A program made the position numbers and the translations under genes. Shown here one piece after another: positions 1 to 9,556 of a DNA stretch of 64,000 nt. The DNA is from JAXGXJ01 sp963829545 (GTDB taxonomy: Bacteria > Actinomycetota > Thermoleophilia > RBG-16-64-13). The stretch spans positions 1-64,000 of the forward strand of contig CAWHIX010000013.1 of the NCBI GenBank assembly GCA_963829545.1, in the 5' to 3' direction. Below the pieces are notes generated by a model, which did no database searches, was not told the origin of the DNA, and saw only the letters and a program-made list of their open reading frames with translations. The first letter of the stretch is position 1. Each line of letters opens with the position of its first letter.

Positions 1-46
1 CGACCGTGACACGCCCGGTGGAACTCGTCGTGGCGCTTTTACTCAT
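1..46 (-). CDS. 5' end of an unidentified protein (cut by window edge)
   Basis: The ATG at the right end is preceded by a good ribosome binding site (GGAGG, with AACGAG between it and the start), and the frame stays open to the window edge. Only about 15 residues are visible, beginning MSKSATTSS, which is too little to assign a family. It lies about 57 bases downstream of the stop of the small conserved gene on the same strand and could be co-transcribed with it. Confidence 0.5.
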   Translation of the reverse strand, partial: MSKSATTSSTGRVTV

Positions 47-103
47 CTCGTTCTCCTCCATCACTCTTGGTTCCTGTATTCTGGTTTGCCGAAGCGGCTC
101 GTT

Positions 104-364
104 CTAAGCCGCTGGTTGCGTGGTGTTGACGGACAGGACTTTGGCGTTGACGCCGAACAGGGCATCCAGCACGCCGGCCAGCGCGGCCTGGTCTTGCACA
201 GCCACGCGGACCACCGTCACCGGCTGGGCGTCGCCGTGGACAACCTCCAGGGTCATCCCCTCGAAGAGGCTGCACCACTCTGGGTCCAAGACGCCGCAGA
301 CCCTGATCTCGTAGATAGGCGAGCTTTCGCTCGAGATGTCGTGTGGGTCGGTGGATGAAGTCAT
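104..364 (-). CDS. Small conserved protein of unknown function, companion of LuxR-type regulators
   Basis: This encodes about 86 residues. After a Ser/Asp-rich start of about 15 residues comes a compact core with alternating strand and helix character: a YEIRV strand, a LDPEW turn, a LFEGMTLEV strand, a QDQAALAGVLDAL helix, and a closing VLSV strand. From memory, similar 80-90 residue proteins are common in Actinomycetota and Chloroflexota beside MalT/LuxR regulators; their function is unknown to me. The ATG giving MTSSTD was preferred to an upstream start because the 24 residues before it are low-complexity and match nothing. It lies 124 bases downstream of the MalT-like gene on the same strand, which supports a link to it. 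Confidence 0.7.
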   Translation of the reverse strand: MTSSTDPHDISSESSPIYEIRVCGVLDPEWCSLFEGMTLEVVHGDAQPVTVVRVAVQDQAALAGVLDALFGVNAKVLSVNTTQPAA

Positions 365-488
365 GCTTGCGCCCCTGTGCCGATCTGCTGGTTCCAACCC
401 AGCGTAGACCGCGTGGGCGGAGCCGCCCAGCGCCATTAGGGCCTAAATATGGGCAGGATTCGGGCAGCCGCGCCCAGCTAGGGGCGCA

Positions 489-3197
489 CTACGGTGAGAC
501 CGGAAGGACTCCCAGGCGTCGTGCCTTGAACACGGCTTCGCGACGGTCTCCGACGCCTAGCTTGGCATAGATGCTGAGGGTATGGCGCTTCACGGTGCTC
601 GGAGAGATCACCAATCGTCGTGCGATCTCCTTGTTGCTCAGACGCTCTTCCAGCAGGATGAGCACGTCAAGTTCGCGGTTCGTCAGCAGAGTGTCGATCA
701 GGTAGTCCCGGGCGCTGGCATCTTCCAGACTCTGGGGGGTGGCCTCAGGCGGGTGTCGCTCCCCCGCGAAGGAGGCTGTCAGTTCGTCAAGCAAGGCATC
801 ACCGCCCCCGCGAAGACGGAGCGCCTGCAGGAGCGGGTGCACTCGGTGCCCCATCTCGGGGAACAAGCGGACCAAGCGGCCGGGCTTTGCCAGGGCCACC
901 GCCCGGGTCAGCGAGGCCAGGGCATCGGGAGTCCGATCCTGGCGATCAAGAACGAGCGCCTGAAGAACGAGACACTGCACAGACCGGAAGATGTTGCCGT
1001 TTGTTTCCGCAGTGGCGAGTAGACGGTCTAGTGCGCCTGGCAAGGTGCCAGGTCGTCGTCGTCACCCTCCAGCGTGAGTACCGATATGGCGCTGATGGGG
1101 CTGAACTCGTAGCAGACCTCGAGCGGTACGGGTCGGTCTTCGGCCGCGTGGAGAGAGCCCCGGGCGAGGACCGCACTGTCTGTGGGCCGACCAGACAACA
1201 CTGACAGGCGGGCTCGCAGCAACCGGATCTCAGGTCCCAGCGAGACGCCGAGATCGGAGGTGAGGCGCGCGAACTCATCCAGGATCTCGAGGGACTCATC
1301 CAGTCTGCCTTGGGCGTGCCGCACCCAGGCACGTCCGTAGAAACTCTGCTTCACCGCGACCATGTGGGATTCGTACGGTTCGACGGCCGCATAGTGCTCC
1401 TCGGCAGTGGTGAGATCGTTCCTGAGGTAGGCGGCCAGCCCCAAGAAGTAGTGAGCCCAGCCTGCGCTGTCCCTCAACTCCCGCGCGATCGCCTCGTTCA
1501 GCATCAGCCTCGCGGACTGGTCCGCATAGTCCACGTCGCCGGTCATGAACCCCATCAGGCACAGCCCGACCATGGCCCGAGGGTGGACGGCTTTCCCGTA
1601 GTCCCCGAAGGAAGCGCGGCGAAAGACCTCAAAGGCTTCGTCGTTCCGCCCCAGCAGATGCAGGCCGCCACCCTCGTACCAGGCGGCGGTGGCTCGGGCC
1701 AAGCGGTAGTCCGGGGGGAGTAGTTCCAGGGCCCGACGAGCGTGGAGCAGCGCCTCGTCCCCCCGGCCGTGGACGTAGAAGCTGACCTCCGCCCGCATCG
1801 CGGCGATCACTCCGCGAAGAGCCCTGTCGTCTTCGAGCGGCTGCTCTGACTGGTCGAGCAGGCTTTCTGCGCGATCGCAGTGCCGGATGACGCCCGCGAA
1901 GTCATGTCGAGCGTCTGCCAGCCAGGCATGGAGCATCACCAGTCGGGGGCGGGTATCGGCGAGGTCTGGCCCCAGCATCCCGAGCCAGCGCTCCAGCTTT
2001 CGCCATTGCTCCTGTTCGAGGGCGGCCTTCTCGTGCGCTTCGACCACATCGGCGGCCGCCTCCGGGCCTGCCCGCCTGGAGAAGGTGGACTAACGCGTCT
2101 TCCACCTGGTCGTGGGCACTGAGCCACTCGGCTGCTCGGATGTGCAGCTCGACCACGTCCTCGGCGACTGGGTCGGCACCGAGCAGGCGGCGCAACACGT
2201 CGCGGAAGAGGTGGTGGTATCGAAACCACTCGCGCTGCTCGTCGAGCGAGACCACGAACAGGTTACGGTCTTCCAACCATTCGAGCATCGGCCGTCCCTC
2301 GAAAGAGTCGGCAGCACCGTCACCGATGACCGCTCTGCAGAGCGGAGCAGTCAGGCGTTCGAGGATCGACGTGGCCTTCAGGTAGTACTGGACCGTCGGA
2401 TCGAGTTGCTGCCACAACTCTTCCACAAGATAGTCGGTGACGAATCGATCACTGCCGGCGAACGCCCGGATGCCTCGGTCGACGTCCTCGCGCTTCGGCA
2501 GTGATAGCGCGGCCAGATGGAGGCCGGCGATCCAACCCTCGGTCCGCTGCATCAGGGACGAGAGTTGGGTCTCGGTGAGGGGTCGGCCGAAGGCCTCCCG
2601 TAGATACTCCTCCGCCTCTTCGTAGGTGAAGCGCAGATCTGTCGCCCTCAACTCGTTCAGCAGACCCCGTCCCCTCAAGGCGCCGAGAGGTAGAAGAGGA
2701 TCCGCGCGGGAGGCCAAGACGAGATGGAGCGAGCGGGGAGGCTGGTAGACAAGGTGCTGGAGGATCTCGGAAGTCCGGGGGTCCTTCAAGAGGTGGCAGT
2801 CATCCAGCACCAGGATGAACTCATCGAGCTCATCCAGGTCGTTCGTCAACTCTCTGAGCAGCAGTTCGAGCGCTGGAAGTCCAGGACGGCCGAGAAGAGA
2901 CCTGATGCTGCGACAAGAGTCGGGAAACACGATGCCGATCGCCTCTACCAGTTCTTCCAGAAACAGGCTGGGCTCGTTGTCGGTTTGATCCACCGTGAGC
3001 CAGGCCGACGGCAGCCCCTGATGCCTGATCCACTGGGCGAGCAGCGTCGTCTTGCCATAGCCCGCCGGCGCGGCGATCAACGAGAATTGCCCTGCGAGTC
3101 CCTCGTCCAGCCTCTCGAGCAGCCGTGCCCGTTCTCGCAAACCCCGCCCGACTCTGGGAGCCCGCAACTTCGCGCGCAGGAGGCGACCGGTAGTCAT
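489..3197 (-). CDS. MalT-like LuxR-family ATP-dependent transcriptional activator (two frameshifts)
   Basis: This is a large regulator of about 900 residues, the usual MalT/LAL size. The N-terminal part has an AAA/NB-ARC NTPase with a Walker A motif (APAGYGKTT) near residue 42 and a Walker B-like strand (FILVLDDCHLL). The middle is helical and TPR-like. The C-terminus is a LuxR helix-turn-helix (TNRELDVL, SNKEIARRL, STVKRH). The reading frame changes near 2080 and near 1040; at each point the two halves continue the same family without loss, so I read one gene. Proteins of this class bind a small effector and ATP to activate promoters; the ligand cannot be told from sequence. The small gene downstream is probably linked. 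Confidence 0.85.
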
Positions 3198-3513
3198 CTG
3201 ATCGGCCCCCTCCTTCGCTCGTCGTGAACCTGCCGGGCTTGCGGGCCACCCATCGTGAAGCGTGCGCAGCCCTGCCCTTATACGTATGGTGGCCCAACTG
3301 CGCTCTCTGCGGCAGGGAACCGTCAGCAGTCAACGCACTGTATTTCTCGCGTAGCTTACTTGAGAATGGCGCGAGCGAGAAGCAAGTGCCGCTCCCAGGA
3401 CCCCCACGTGGGTTGGCAGGAGCGTTGGTGTCGTCCGTGGTCGGCTGTGCCTGAAGTCGACAGCGGCTTGCAGAAGCCCCTCCACCCAACTCGGAGTGGT
3501 GCCATGCAATAGC
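3198..3513. other. Intergenic region between the MalT-like gene and the tRNAs
   Basis: There is no coding sequence I can support here. The stretch should hold the promoter of the MalT-like gene. A TTGACT hexamer is visible on the minus strand near 3335, but no convincing -10 lies at the right distance. A GGAGGG ribosome binding site sits about 12 bases before the regulator's ATG. Confidence 0.4.
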
Positions 3514-3539
3514 AAAGCCCCGGAGATTTCCGGGGCTTT
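3514..3539 (-). terminator. Hairpin terminator downstream of tRNA-Arg
   Basis: A perfect 11-base-pair inverted repeat (AAAGCCCCGGA and its complement) with a 4-base loop lies 6 bases past the 3' end of tRNA-Arg. A-rich and T-rich flanks are present on both sides (TTTCTCTT on the plus strand). The placement fits termination of the leftward tRNA transcript and it could also act in the other direction. Confidence 0.75.
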
Positions 3540-3545
3540 CTCTTA

Positions 3546-3619
3546 CGCGCCTGACGCGACTCGAACGCGTGACCTTTGGTTTCGTAGACCAACGCTCTAT
3601 CCAACTGAGCTACAGGCGC
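3546..3619 (-). tRNA. tRNA-Arg (anticodon ACG)
   Basis: A 74-base cloverleaf can be folded. The acceptor stem is GCGCCTG paired with CAGGCGC, followed by a G discriminator. The anticodon stem TTGGT/ACCAA encloses a CTACGAA loop with anticodon ACG. The T arm carries GTTCGAGTC. The 3' CCA is not encoded. A34 is presumably edited to inosine. It lies directly downstream of tRNA-Ser on the same strand. Confidence 0.95.
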
Positions 3620-3623
3620 ACAC

Positions 3624-3717
3624 TGGCGGAGAAGGAGGGATTCGAACCCTCGGAAGGAGTATTCGCTCCTTCACTCGCTTAGCAGGCGAGCGCCTTCAGC
3701 CTCTCGGCCACTTCTCC
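3624..3717 (-). tRNA. tRNA-Ser (anticodon GCT)
   Basis: A class II tRNA of 94 bases including an encoded CCA. The acceptor stem is GGAGAAG with CTTCTCC, then G and CCA. The anticodon stem CTCGC/GCGAG holds loop CTGCTAA with anticodon GCT. A long variable arm (GAAGGAG paired with CTCCTTC) is diagnostic of serine tRNA, and the T arm carries GGTTCGAATCC. Only four bases separate it from tRNA-Arg, so the two are probably one transcript. Confidence 0.96.
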
Positions 3718-3883
3718 ATAATGGGCGGCGAGGCGCCGCCTCAGCGAGCGATTATTCTAGCAGAGGTATTGGGTATACGTCAGGCTGGGAGCGCGACCCA
3801 AGCCGACAGGCGGGACGACGGGAAGCGGCTCCGTCACATGATCGGCACAAGTCTGAAACACTGATCTGAACAGGGAGGTAGAG

Positions 3884-4091
3884 ATGAAGCTGAGCGCGCG
3901 CAACATACTGAAGGGGACGGTCAAGAGCGTGACCCCCGGAGCGGTCAATACCGAGGTAGTGCTGCAACTGGCCGACGGCGTCGAGGTGGTGTCCATCATC
4001 ACGAAACAGTCGGCGGAGAGTCTGGGCCTCGGCCGGAACGACGGCTTATGCGGTGATCAAGGCCAGCAACGTGATGATCGCCGTCGACTGA
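3884..4091 (+). CDS. mop: Molbindin (Mop-type molybdate/tungstate-binding protein, TOBE domain; one frameshift)
   Basis: This small cytoplasmic protein of about 69 residues binds and buffers molybdate or tungstate oxyanions. The start MKLSARNILKGTV, the strand VNTEVVLQLADG and the segment SIITKQSAESLGL are typical of the single-TOBE Mop family. The frame changes near 4036. In the next frame the family's expected C-terminus follows (AYAVIKASNVMIAVD, then TGA), so the annotated end includes that part. A ribosome binding site (GGGAGGTAGAG) precedes the ATG. Its presence fits the molybdopterin enzymes elsewhere in the window. Confidence 0.85.
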
Positions 4092-4237
4092 CGCTCGACT
4101 GACGACGGGCGGCTGACAGCCGGCGCGGCCGCTCAGCCGACCCGTTGCGGCCGGGGATCGGGCATCTAACGGCGTCATCGTCCCGAGGGCAGGAGCACTA
4201 GACCCCGGTTTGCCCGGTCGAAATCTCACACAAACCG

Positions 4238-4261
4238 ACAGGGCCCCTTTCGGAGCCCTGT
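4238..4261 (-). terminator. Hairpin terminator downstream of tatA
   Basis: Read on the minus strand, ACAGGGCTCC pairs with GGGGCCCTGT around a GAAA tetraloop, and a T-rich stretch (TTTGTGT) follows within a few bases. It lies about 100 bases past the tatA stop, between the convergent molbindin and tatA genes. Confidence 0.6.
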
Positions 4262-4357
4262 GCGTGTCGCTATAGACTTTGGCGGTCTCCGTGGCCGTAG
4301 CCGTCGGAGTCACCGTCGGCGTGGCCGTGGCTATCGGCGCCGCCACCGGCGTCGCCG

Positions 4358-4648
4358 TCACCACCGTGTAGCCGCCGGTGCAGCCGTCGTCGTGGTGGCC
4401 GTCGTAACGGTGGCCGTCGTAACGGTGGCCTCAGCCCTGACTCCGGTTGTGGCTTCGGCGCCGTCGACGGTCACATCTTCTTTGATGGCCGACTGGACGT
4501 CATCTTTGGTCTCTTTCAGACCCTTCTTGAAGCCCGTTATCGACCGTCCCAGCGAGGAGCCGAGGTCGGGCAGCTTCTTGGGTCCGAAGATGAGGAGCGC
4601 CAGGACGAGAACTATCGCGATTTCCCACGGTCCGATCCAACTGGGCAT
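4358..4648 (-). CDS. tatA: Twin-arginine translocase subunit TatA/E
   Basis: The pore-forming subunit of the Tat pathway, which exports folded, cofactor-bearing proteins. The 96-residue protein has a short N-terminal membrane segment (IAIVLVLALLIFG), the hallmark FGPKKLPDLG hinge, and an amphipathic helix (SLGRSITGFKKGL). The C-terminus is an unusual run of Thr/Ala/Val. The same low-complexity composition continues in another frame past the stop, so a frame change in the tail is possible. Likely clients in this window are the substrate-binding lipoprotein of the Liv operon and the sulfite-oxidase-like molybdoenzyme, both with twin arginines. Confidence 0.93.
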   Translation of the reverse strand: MPSWIGPWEIAIVLVLALLIFGPKKLPDLGSSLGRSITGFKKGLKETKDDVQSAIKEDVTVDGAEATTGVRAEATVTTATVTTATTTTAAPAATRW

Positions 4649-4711
4649 ACAACACTCTCCATGTGAGCACTTCAGGAGTGGGGCACATTATCTCACGCCC
4701 CCGGCCCCGCG

Positions 4712-6851
4712 TCAGAAGAAGTCTTTGAGCCGCCGCCGGATGTCCTCGGTGGTGACCGCCCGGCCGTCCGACCCGGCGTCGTCTCCGGCGGAAGGATGAG
4801 AGTCGTCGTAGCCGAGGGCCTCACGCGCCTGTCGTAGCTGGAAGAAGGGACGCACGGAGGCCGACAGAAAGCGGGTGAGCTGAGCATAGCCGTGGACGTC
4901 GCTGAGGCCGCGTGACACGGCGTAGTAGCGCAGAGGATGACAGACGTACAGCCAATCCTTGGCGCGTGTCAGGGCCACGTAGAACAGCCGGCGCTCCTCC
5001 TCGATCTCCTCCAGCTTGCCGGTGGCCATATCGGAGGGGATGTTGCCATCGGCGGCGTGGATCACGTAGACCGCGTCCCATTCCAACCCCTTGGCCGAGT
5101 GGATGGTGCTGAGGATGAGGAAGTCCTCGTCCAACAGTGGGGGCCCGGCTAGGTCTGAGGTGTAGCTGGGCGGGTCGAGGGCTGATCTCGGCCAGGAAGC
5201 GGGCTCTGTCGGGGAAGCGGGCGGCCAGCCATTCGAGCTGCTCGAGGTCCATGAGGCGGGCCCGGGCGTTGTCGTAGAGGCGTTCGAGCAGAGGGCCGTA
5301 GTAGAGCCTGATCTCTTTGATCTGGGAGGCGAGATCCGGGGCCTCTTGACCCCCGATGGCCGTCATCAGTCCCACCAGTTCGCGCCACTTGCCCTCTGCT
5401 GCCGTCGACGGCGATGGGGCGGTCTGCCAGGAGCCGAAGCCGGCGCCGGGCGCCGCTGGCGCAGGCACCGCGGCGGATCCGGCCCCGAGCGCCGCATCCG
5501 GAGCGGTGCGCCCGGCAGTGCCGGTCGCCAGCAGGTCCATCAGAGCTGTGGCCTTCTTCGGCCCCACGCCGGGGAGCAGCATCAGGACGCGGGTGCCGGC
5601 CATGAGGTCGCGGGGGTTCTCGGCCAAGCGCAGGAAGGCAAGGAGGTCCTTCACGTGGGCGGTCTCCACGAAGCGAAGTCCCCCGTACTTGTGGAAGGGT
5701 ATGTTCCGGCGCGTCAGCTCGAGTTCCAGCGCCAGGCTGTGATGGGAGGCTCTGAAGAGGACCGCCTGCCGCTTGAGGGCCAGCCCGGCCTCCCGGTGCT
5801 CCAGGATCTGCCGGACCACGAACTCGGTCTGCTCGTCTTCGTCCTCACAGGAAACGAGCTGGGGCGGGTCGCCTCCCTGGCGCCGGGTCCACAGGTCCTT
5901 GGCATGGCGCTCGGTCGCGGCGGCGATCACCTGGTTGGTGGCATCGAGGAGCGGCTGGGTGCTGCGGTAGTTCTCCTCCAAGGTGACGACGCGCGTATCG
6001 GGGAACTGCTGGGGGAAGTCGAGGATGTTCCTGACGGTCGCGGCCCGGAAGGAGTAGATGGCCTGGGCGTCGTCCCCCACCACGGTGAGATCCTGGCCTC
6101 CTGGGCAGAGCATCTCGAGGATCTCCGCCTGCAGACGGTTGGTGTCCTGATATTCATCCACGAGCACGCAGGCGAAGCGGTCGCGGATGGCGCGCGCGGC
6201 GCGCGGGTCGGTGAGCAGACCGTGCCAGAAGAGGAGGAGGTCGTCGTAGTCGAGGACGCTCTGTTCTCCCTTGCGATCGACGTAGGCCGCGAACAGCCGG
6301 CGCAGGTCCTCCACATCGTCCCTGCACCAGGGGAAATGCGCCTCCACGGCCTCTTCCACCGGCTCGCGGGCGTTGACGCAGCGGCTGTAGATGTCCATGC
6401 AGGTGCCCTTGAGGGGAAAGCGCCGGTCGTTCTTGTGGAGGCCGAGTTCGGTGCGCAGTACACCCAGCAGGTCTTCGGCGTCGCCGCGGTCGAGGATGGT
6501 GAAGGAGGGCTGCAGGCCTATCGACCTGCCATGCAGGCGTAGGAGGCGTGTCGCCGTGGCGTGGAAGGTGCCTCCCCACACTCTGCTGCCGGTGGTGCGG
6601 GCGGTGCCCGGGCGGCTCTCGGCTTCGAGTTGGCGCAGTATCCCGTCCACGCGCCGCAGCATCTCGGCCGCGGCGCGCCTGGTGAAGGTCAGCAGCAGGA
6701 TGTGTCCGGGATCGGTGCCGGTCGCGATCTTGTAGGCGACGCGGTGGGCCAGAGTGGCCGTCTTCCCGGTGCCCGCACCGGCGACGATGAGCAAGGGCTC
6801 GTGCCCATGCGTGGCCGCCGCGCGCTGCTGTTCGTTCAGTTGCTGGAGCAC
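4712..6851 (-). CDS. UvrD/PcrA-type superfamily 1 DNA helicase (one frameshift)
   Basis: An ATP-dependent 3'-5' DNA helicase, probably in repair. Motifs appear in order: Q motif (LNEQQRAAA), Walker A (AGAGTGKT) near residue 27, motif Ia (TFTRRAAAEM), Walker B (VDEYQDTN), motif III (GDDAQAIYSFR), motif IV (NYRST), motif V (STIHSAKGLEWD) and motif VI (VALTRAKDWLYV). The frame changes near 5165, between motifs IV and V; both halves are intact, giving about 713 residues. The GTG start is the first usable one in frame. It is shorter in the C-terminal region than E. coli UvrD, and I cannot assign it to PcrA, UvrD or Rep. Confidence 0.9.
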
Positions 6852-7043
6852 GGCCCCGATAGGGGTGACCGCTCCCGCTTCGGCATCACCAGCCAGTGCA
6901 TCCTCCCCGACTCTTCATTCGCTTCTGCCGGCAGCAGGCCGACGGCTCGCTGGGCCGCTCGCCCGCGGGTGCGGCGAGTCTCACACAAGGATACAGGTCG
7001 GTCCGGACGGGGGACCGGCCGCAGGGGCGCAAGGGCGAAGACC

Positions 7044-8252
7044 TCAGAGCCGCGGCCGTCTCCGAGGAAGAAGCGCGGCTCCGATCATCCCCAGGAAGGA
7101 GACGGCGGCCACCACGAGATAGGTCACCGTGAAGGATGGCAGGGCATCGGCGAGGCGACCGCCCACGTAAGGCCCCGTGGCCTGTCCAAGCCCCTGGAAC
7201 GCGGTGAGGAAGCCGAAAGCGGCCGAGGCCAGCATGGGGCCGACGAGGTCCCCGCAGGCCGCGGCCATGATCGCCGGCGTGGCCCACGCGGTCAGGCCGA
7301 AGATGACGGCCGAGAGCGTGAGCCCGCCGCGGTCCGTCCACAGCGCGAAGAGGAGGTAAGAGACGGTCTGCAGGCCCAGGATCATCACGAGGGCGTGCTT
7401 GCGGCCGATCCTGTCGGATATCCATCCCCACGTGGTCCCGCAGACGATGCTCACCAGGCCCATGACCATGAAGAGCCTGCCGGCCTGCGTCGCCGTGTAG
7501 CCGATATCGGCGATCAGGCGCTTGGTGAAGAAGGTCATGTAGGTCATGTAGGCGAAGCCGAAGGCGAAGTAGATGGCGTTGTGGTGCCACATCCCGCGGG
7601 CCCAGTAGATCTTGCGCCAGGAGGAGCCTTCCTCGCTCACCGATGCGGCTGCGTGGTGGCCCCCGGCGCGCGCCCGGCTCCGTATCACCACGAAGGCGAG
7701 CACGGCCACGCACAAAGTGATGGCAGCCAATACGAACCACGTGATCCGCCAGCCGGATTCGCCGTAGCTGTTGACCAGTCGAGGGACGAGAGGCCCGGAG
7801 ATGACCAGTCCCATGGAGGCTCCCAGGGGCAGCACGCCCGTGGCCATCCCTCGACGTTCGCGCGAGAACCAGTGCGTAGGCAGGAGGTGTGCAGGCACGC
7901 TTGCCGCGGCGCTTCCCACTCCGGTGAGGATGCGTCCGGTGGCCGCCAAGCCGAAGCCTCCGGCCAGCCCCGTCAGGAGCATCCCGGCCGAGGCGAGCAG
8001 GAGCCCCGCAGTGATCACGCGGCGAGGACCGAGTCGTGAGGCCAGGGCCCCGCCCGCGATGGCCATGCAGAGGTAGCCGGCCAGGTTCGCCGTGGCCAGC
8101 GCGCCGGCCTGGGTGTTGGTGAGGCTGAGGTCTTCTTGCATGGCCGGCAGGATGGCCGGATAGCTGAACTGCGACAAGCCCAGGGCGGCGAAGACCACCA
8201 ACACGGCCGTGCCCAGGATCACGTACTTGTATGACGACGCTTCCGGCCTCAC
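7044..8252 (-). CDS. MFS transporter (downstream member of tandem pair)
   Basis: A 12-helix major facilitator of about 400 residues. The loop 2-3 motif reads GALASRLGPRR, and long hydrophobic stretches run throughout, with a central cytoplasmic loop rich in Arg and Gly. The GTG start overlaps the stop of the upstream paralogue as GTGA, implying translational coupling; a longer N-terminus would overlap that gene by about 40 bases and is Arg-rich without family support. It shares segments such as QEDLSLTNTQAGALATANL with its neighbour, so the two arose by duplication. The substrate is unknown; many relatives move organic anions. Confidence 0.87.
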   Translation of the reverse strand: MRPEASSYKYVILGTAVLVVFAALGLSQFSYPAILPAMQEDLSLTNTQAGALATANLAGYLCMAIAGGALASRLGPRRVITAGLLLASAGMLLTGLAGGFGLAATGRILTGVGSAAASVPAHLLPTHWFSRERRGMATGVLPLGASMGLVISGPLVPRLVNSYGESGWRITWFVLAAITLCVAVLAFVVIRSRARAGGHHAAASVSEEGSSWRKIYWARGMWHHNAIYFAFGFAYMTYMTFFTKRLIADIGYTATQAGRLFMVMGLVSIVCGTTWGWISDRIGRKHALVMILGLQTVSYLLFALWTDRGGLTLSAVIFGLTAWATPAIMAAACGDLVGPMLASAAFGFLTAFQGLGQATGPYVGGRLADALPSFTVTYLVVAAVSFLGMIGAALLPRRRPRL

Positions 8253-9544
8253 GAGGTCGGACCCACATCGCCGGCGCCGGCGAGGCACTCGGCCGGCGGC
8301 TCGTCCACGCCGGGTCCTCGCTCCTCGCCCATGTGCCTCGTCGCCTTGCGGCGCAGGAGCATCACGCCGATCGCCCCCAGGAACGCCACCCCCGAAGCCA
8401 CCAGGTAAGCAGCGGTGAACGAGGGGAGTGCGTCCGCCATCCTACCGGCGACGTAGGGCCCCGCAGCCTGCCCCAGACCGTGGAAGACGGTGAGAAAGCC
8501 GTAGGCAGCCGGGGCCATGACCGGACCGACGAGATCCCCGCACGTGACGGCCATGATCGACGGAACGCCCCAGGCCGTAAGGCCGTAGAGCACGGCGGAG
8601 AGCAAGAGGCCGGCGGGTTCGGTCCAAAGGGCGAAGAGGGCGAAGGCCGTCGCCTGGATGAGCAGGATGATGGTCATAGCCGCCTTGCGGCCGATGATGT
8701 CGGCTATCCATCCCCAGAGGATCCCGCAGGGGAGGCTGGCCCAGCCCAGGATCATGAAGAGGGTGCCGGCCGTCTGCTCGGTGTAGCCGATGTCGGCGAT
8801 GAGTCGCTTGCTGAAGAAGGTCAGGTAGATCATGTAGGCGAACCCGAAGCAGAAGTACACGGCTCCCAGGTGCCAGATCGAGCTCGAGAAGTAGAGCTTT
8901 CGCCAACTCACCCGCCCGTGCGAGGCGGCCGACTCCATACCATCGGGAACGTAGCCGGGACGGTCACGGAGCACGACGATAGCGGCGATAGCGATGAGGA
9001 AGGTGGCGGCGGCCATGACGTACCACGAAACTCGCCAGCCGGAATCACCGTAGGTGGCGATGATCCAGGGGATGAGCGCACCGACCACGATCAGGCCCAC
9101 GGAGGCGCCGGAACTGGCTGTTCCCGTGGCTATGCCCCGGCGTGCTCGCGAGAACCAGAGGGCCACCATCGTGTGTGCAGGGATATTGGCGGCGGCACTA
9201 CCCATACCCGTCAAGAGCCGGCCGACCAGCGCCGGGGAGTAGGAGAACGATGCCCCCGTCATGACCATACCCAGGGCGGCCAAGACTAGGCCGGCCGTGA
9301 TGACGCGGCGAGGCCCCAGGCGAGCCGCGATGGCCCCTCCCACGATGCCCATGAGGAGGTAGCCGACCAGGTTCGCAGTGGCCAACCCTCCCGCCTCGGT
9401 GTTGCTCAGCCCCAGGTCCTCCTGCATGGAGGGCAGGATGGCGGTGTAACTGAAACGGGCCAGCCCGAGGGCGCCGAACACGACCAACAGAGCCGTCCCC
9501 AGGATCGCCCATCGGTAGCGAGGCCCTGGAACGATCGAAGACAT
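8249..9544 (-). CDS. MFS transporter (upstream member of tandem pair)
   Basis: A 431-residue major facilitator closely related to the next gene: QEDLGLSNTEAGGLATANL in helix 1-2, loop AAIAARLGPRR-like, and the C-half segment SKRLIADIGYTEQTAG are shared. The C-terminal tail of about 40 residues is hydrophilic and encoded over the boundary with the downstream gene. Two adjacent transporters may cover related substrates or opposite directions of exchange. The two-component system genes follow upstream on the same strand with only a short gap, so read-through from them is possible. Confidence 0.87.
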   Translation of the reverse strand: MSSIVPGPRYRWAILGTALLVVFGALGLARFSYTAILPSMQEDLGLSNTEAGGLATANLVGYLLMGIVGGAIAARLGPRRVITAGLVLAALGMVMTGASFSYSPALVGRLLTGMGSAAANIPAHTMVALWFSRARRGIATGTASSGASVGLIVVGALIPWIIATYGDSGWRVSWYVMAAATFLIAIAAIVVLRDRPGYVPDGMESAASHGRVSWRKLYFSSSIWHLGAVYFCFGFAYMIYLTFFSKRLIADIGYTEQTAGTLFMILGWASLPCGILWGWIADIIGRKAAMTIILLIQATAFALFALWTEPAGLLLSAVLYGLTAWGVPSIMAVTCGDLVGPVMAPAAYGFLTVFHGLGQAAGPYVAGRMADALPSFTAAYLVASGVAFLGAIGVMLLRRKATRHMGEERGPGVDEPPAECLAGAGDVGPTS

Positions 9545-9556
9545 GCAGCGTGCTCT

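Noticed and set aside
415..428. GGGCGG/CCGCCC palindrome as terminator of the MalT-like gene
   Set aside because: The loop is only two to four bases and no T-rich tract follows; short GC palindromes are common in this composition.
5346..6542. Long plus-strand open frame opposite the helicase
   Set aside because: It is antisense to a clearly conserved helicase, with low-complexity Gly/Val/Glu composition typical of GC-rich shadow frames.
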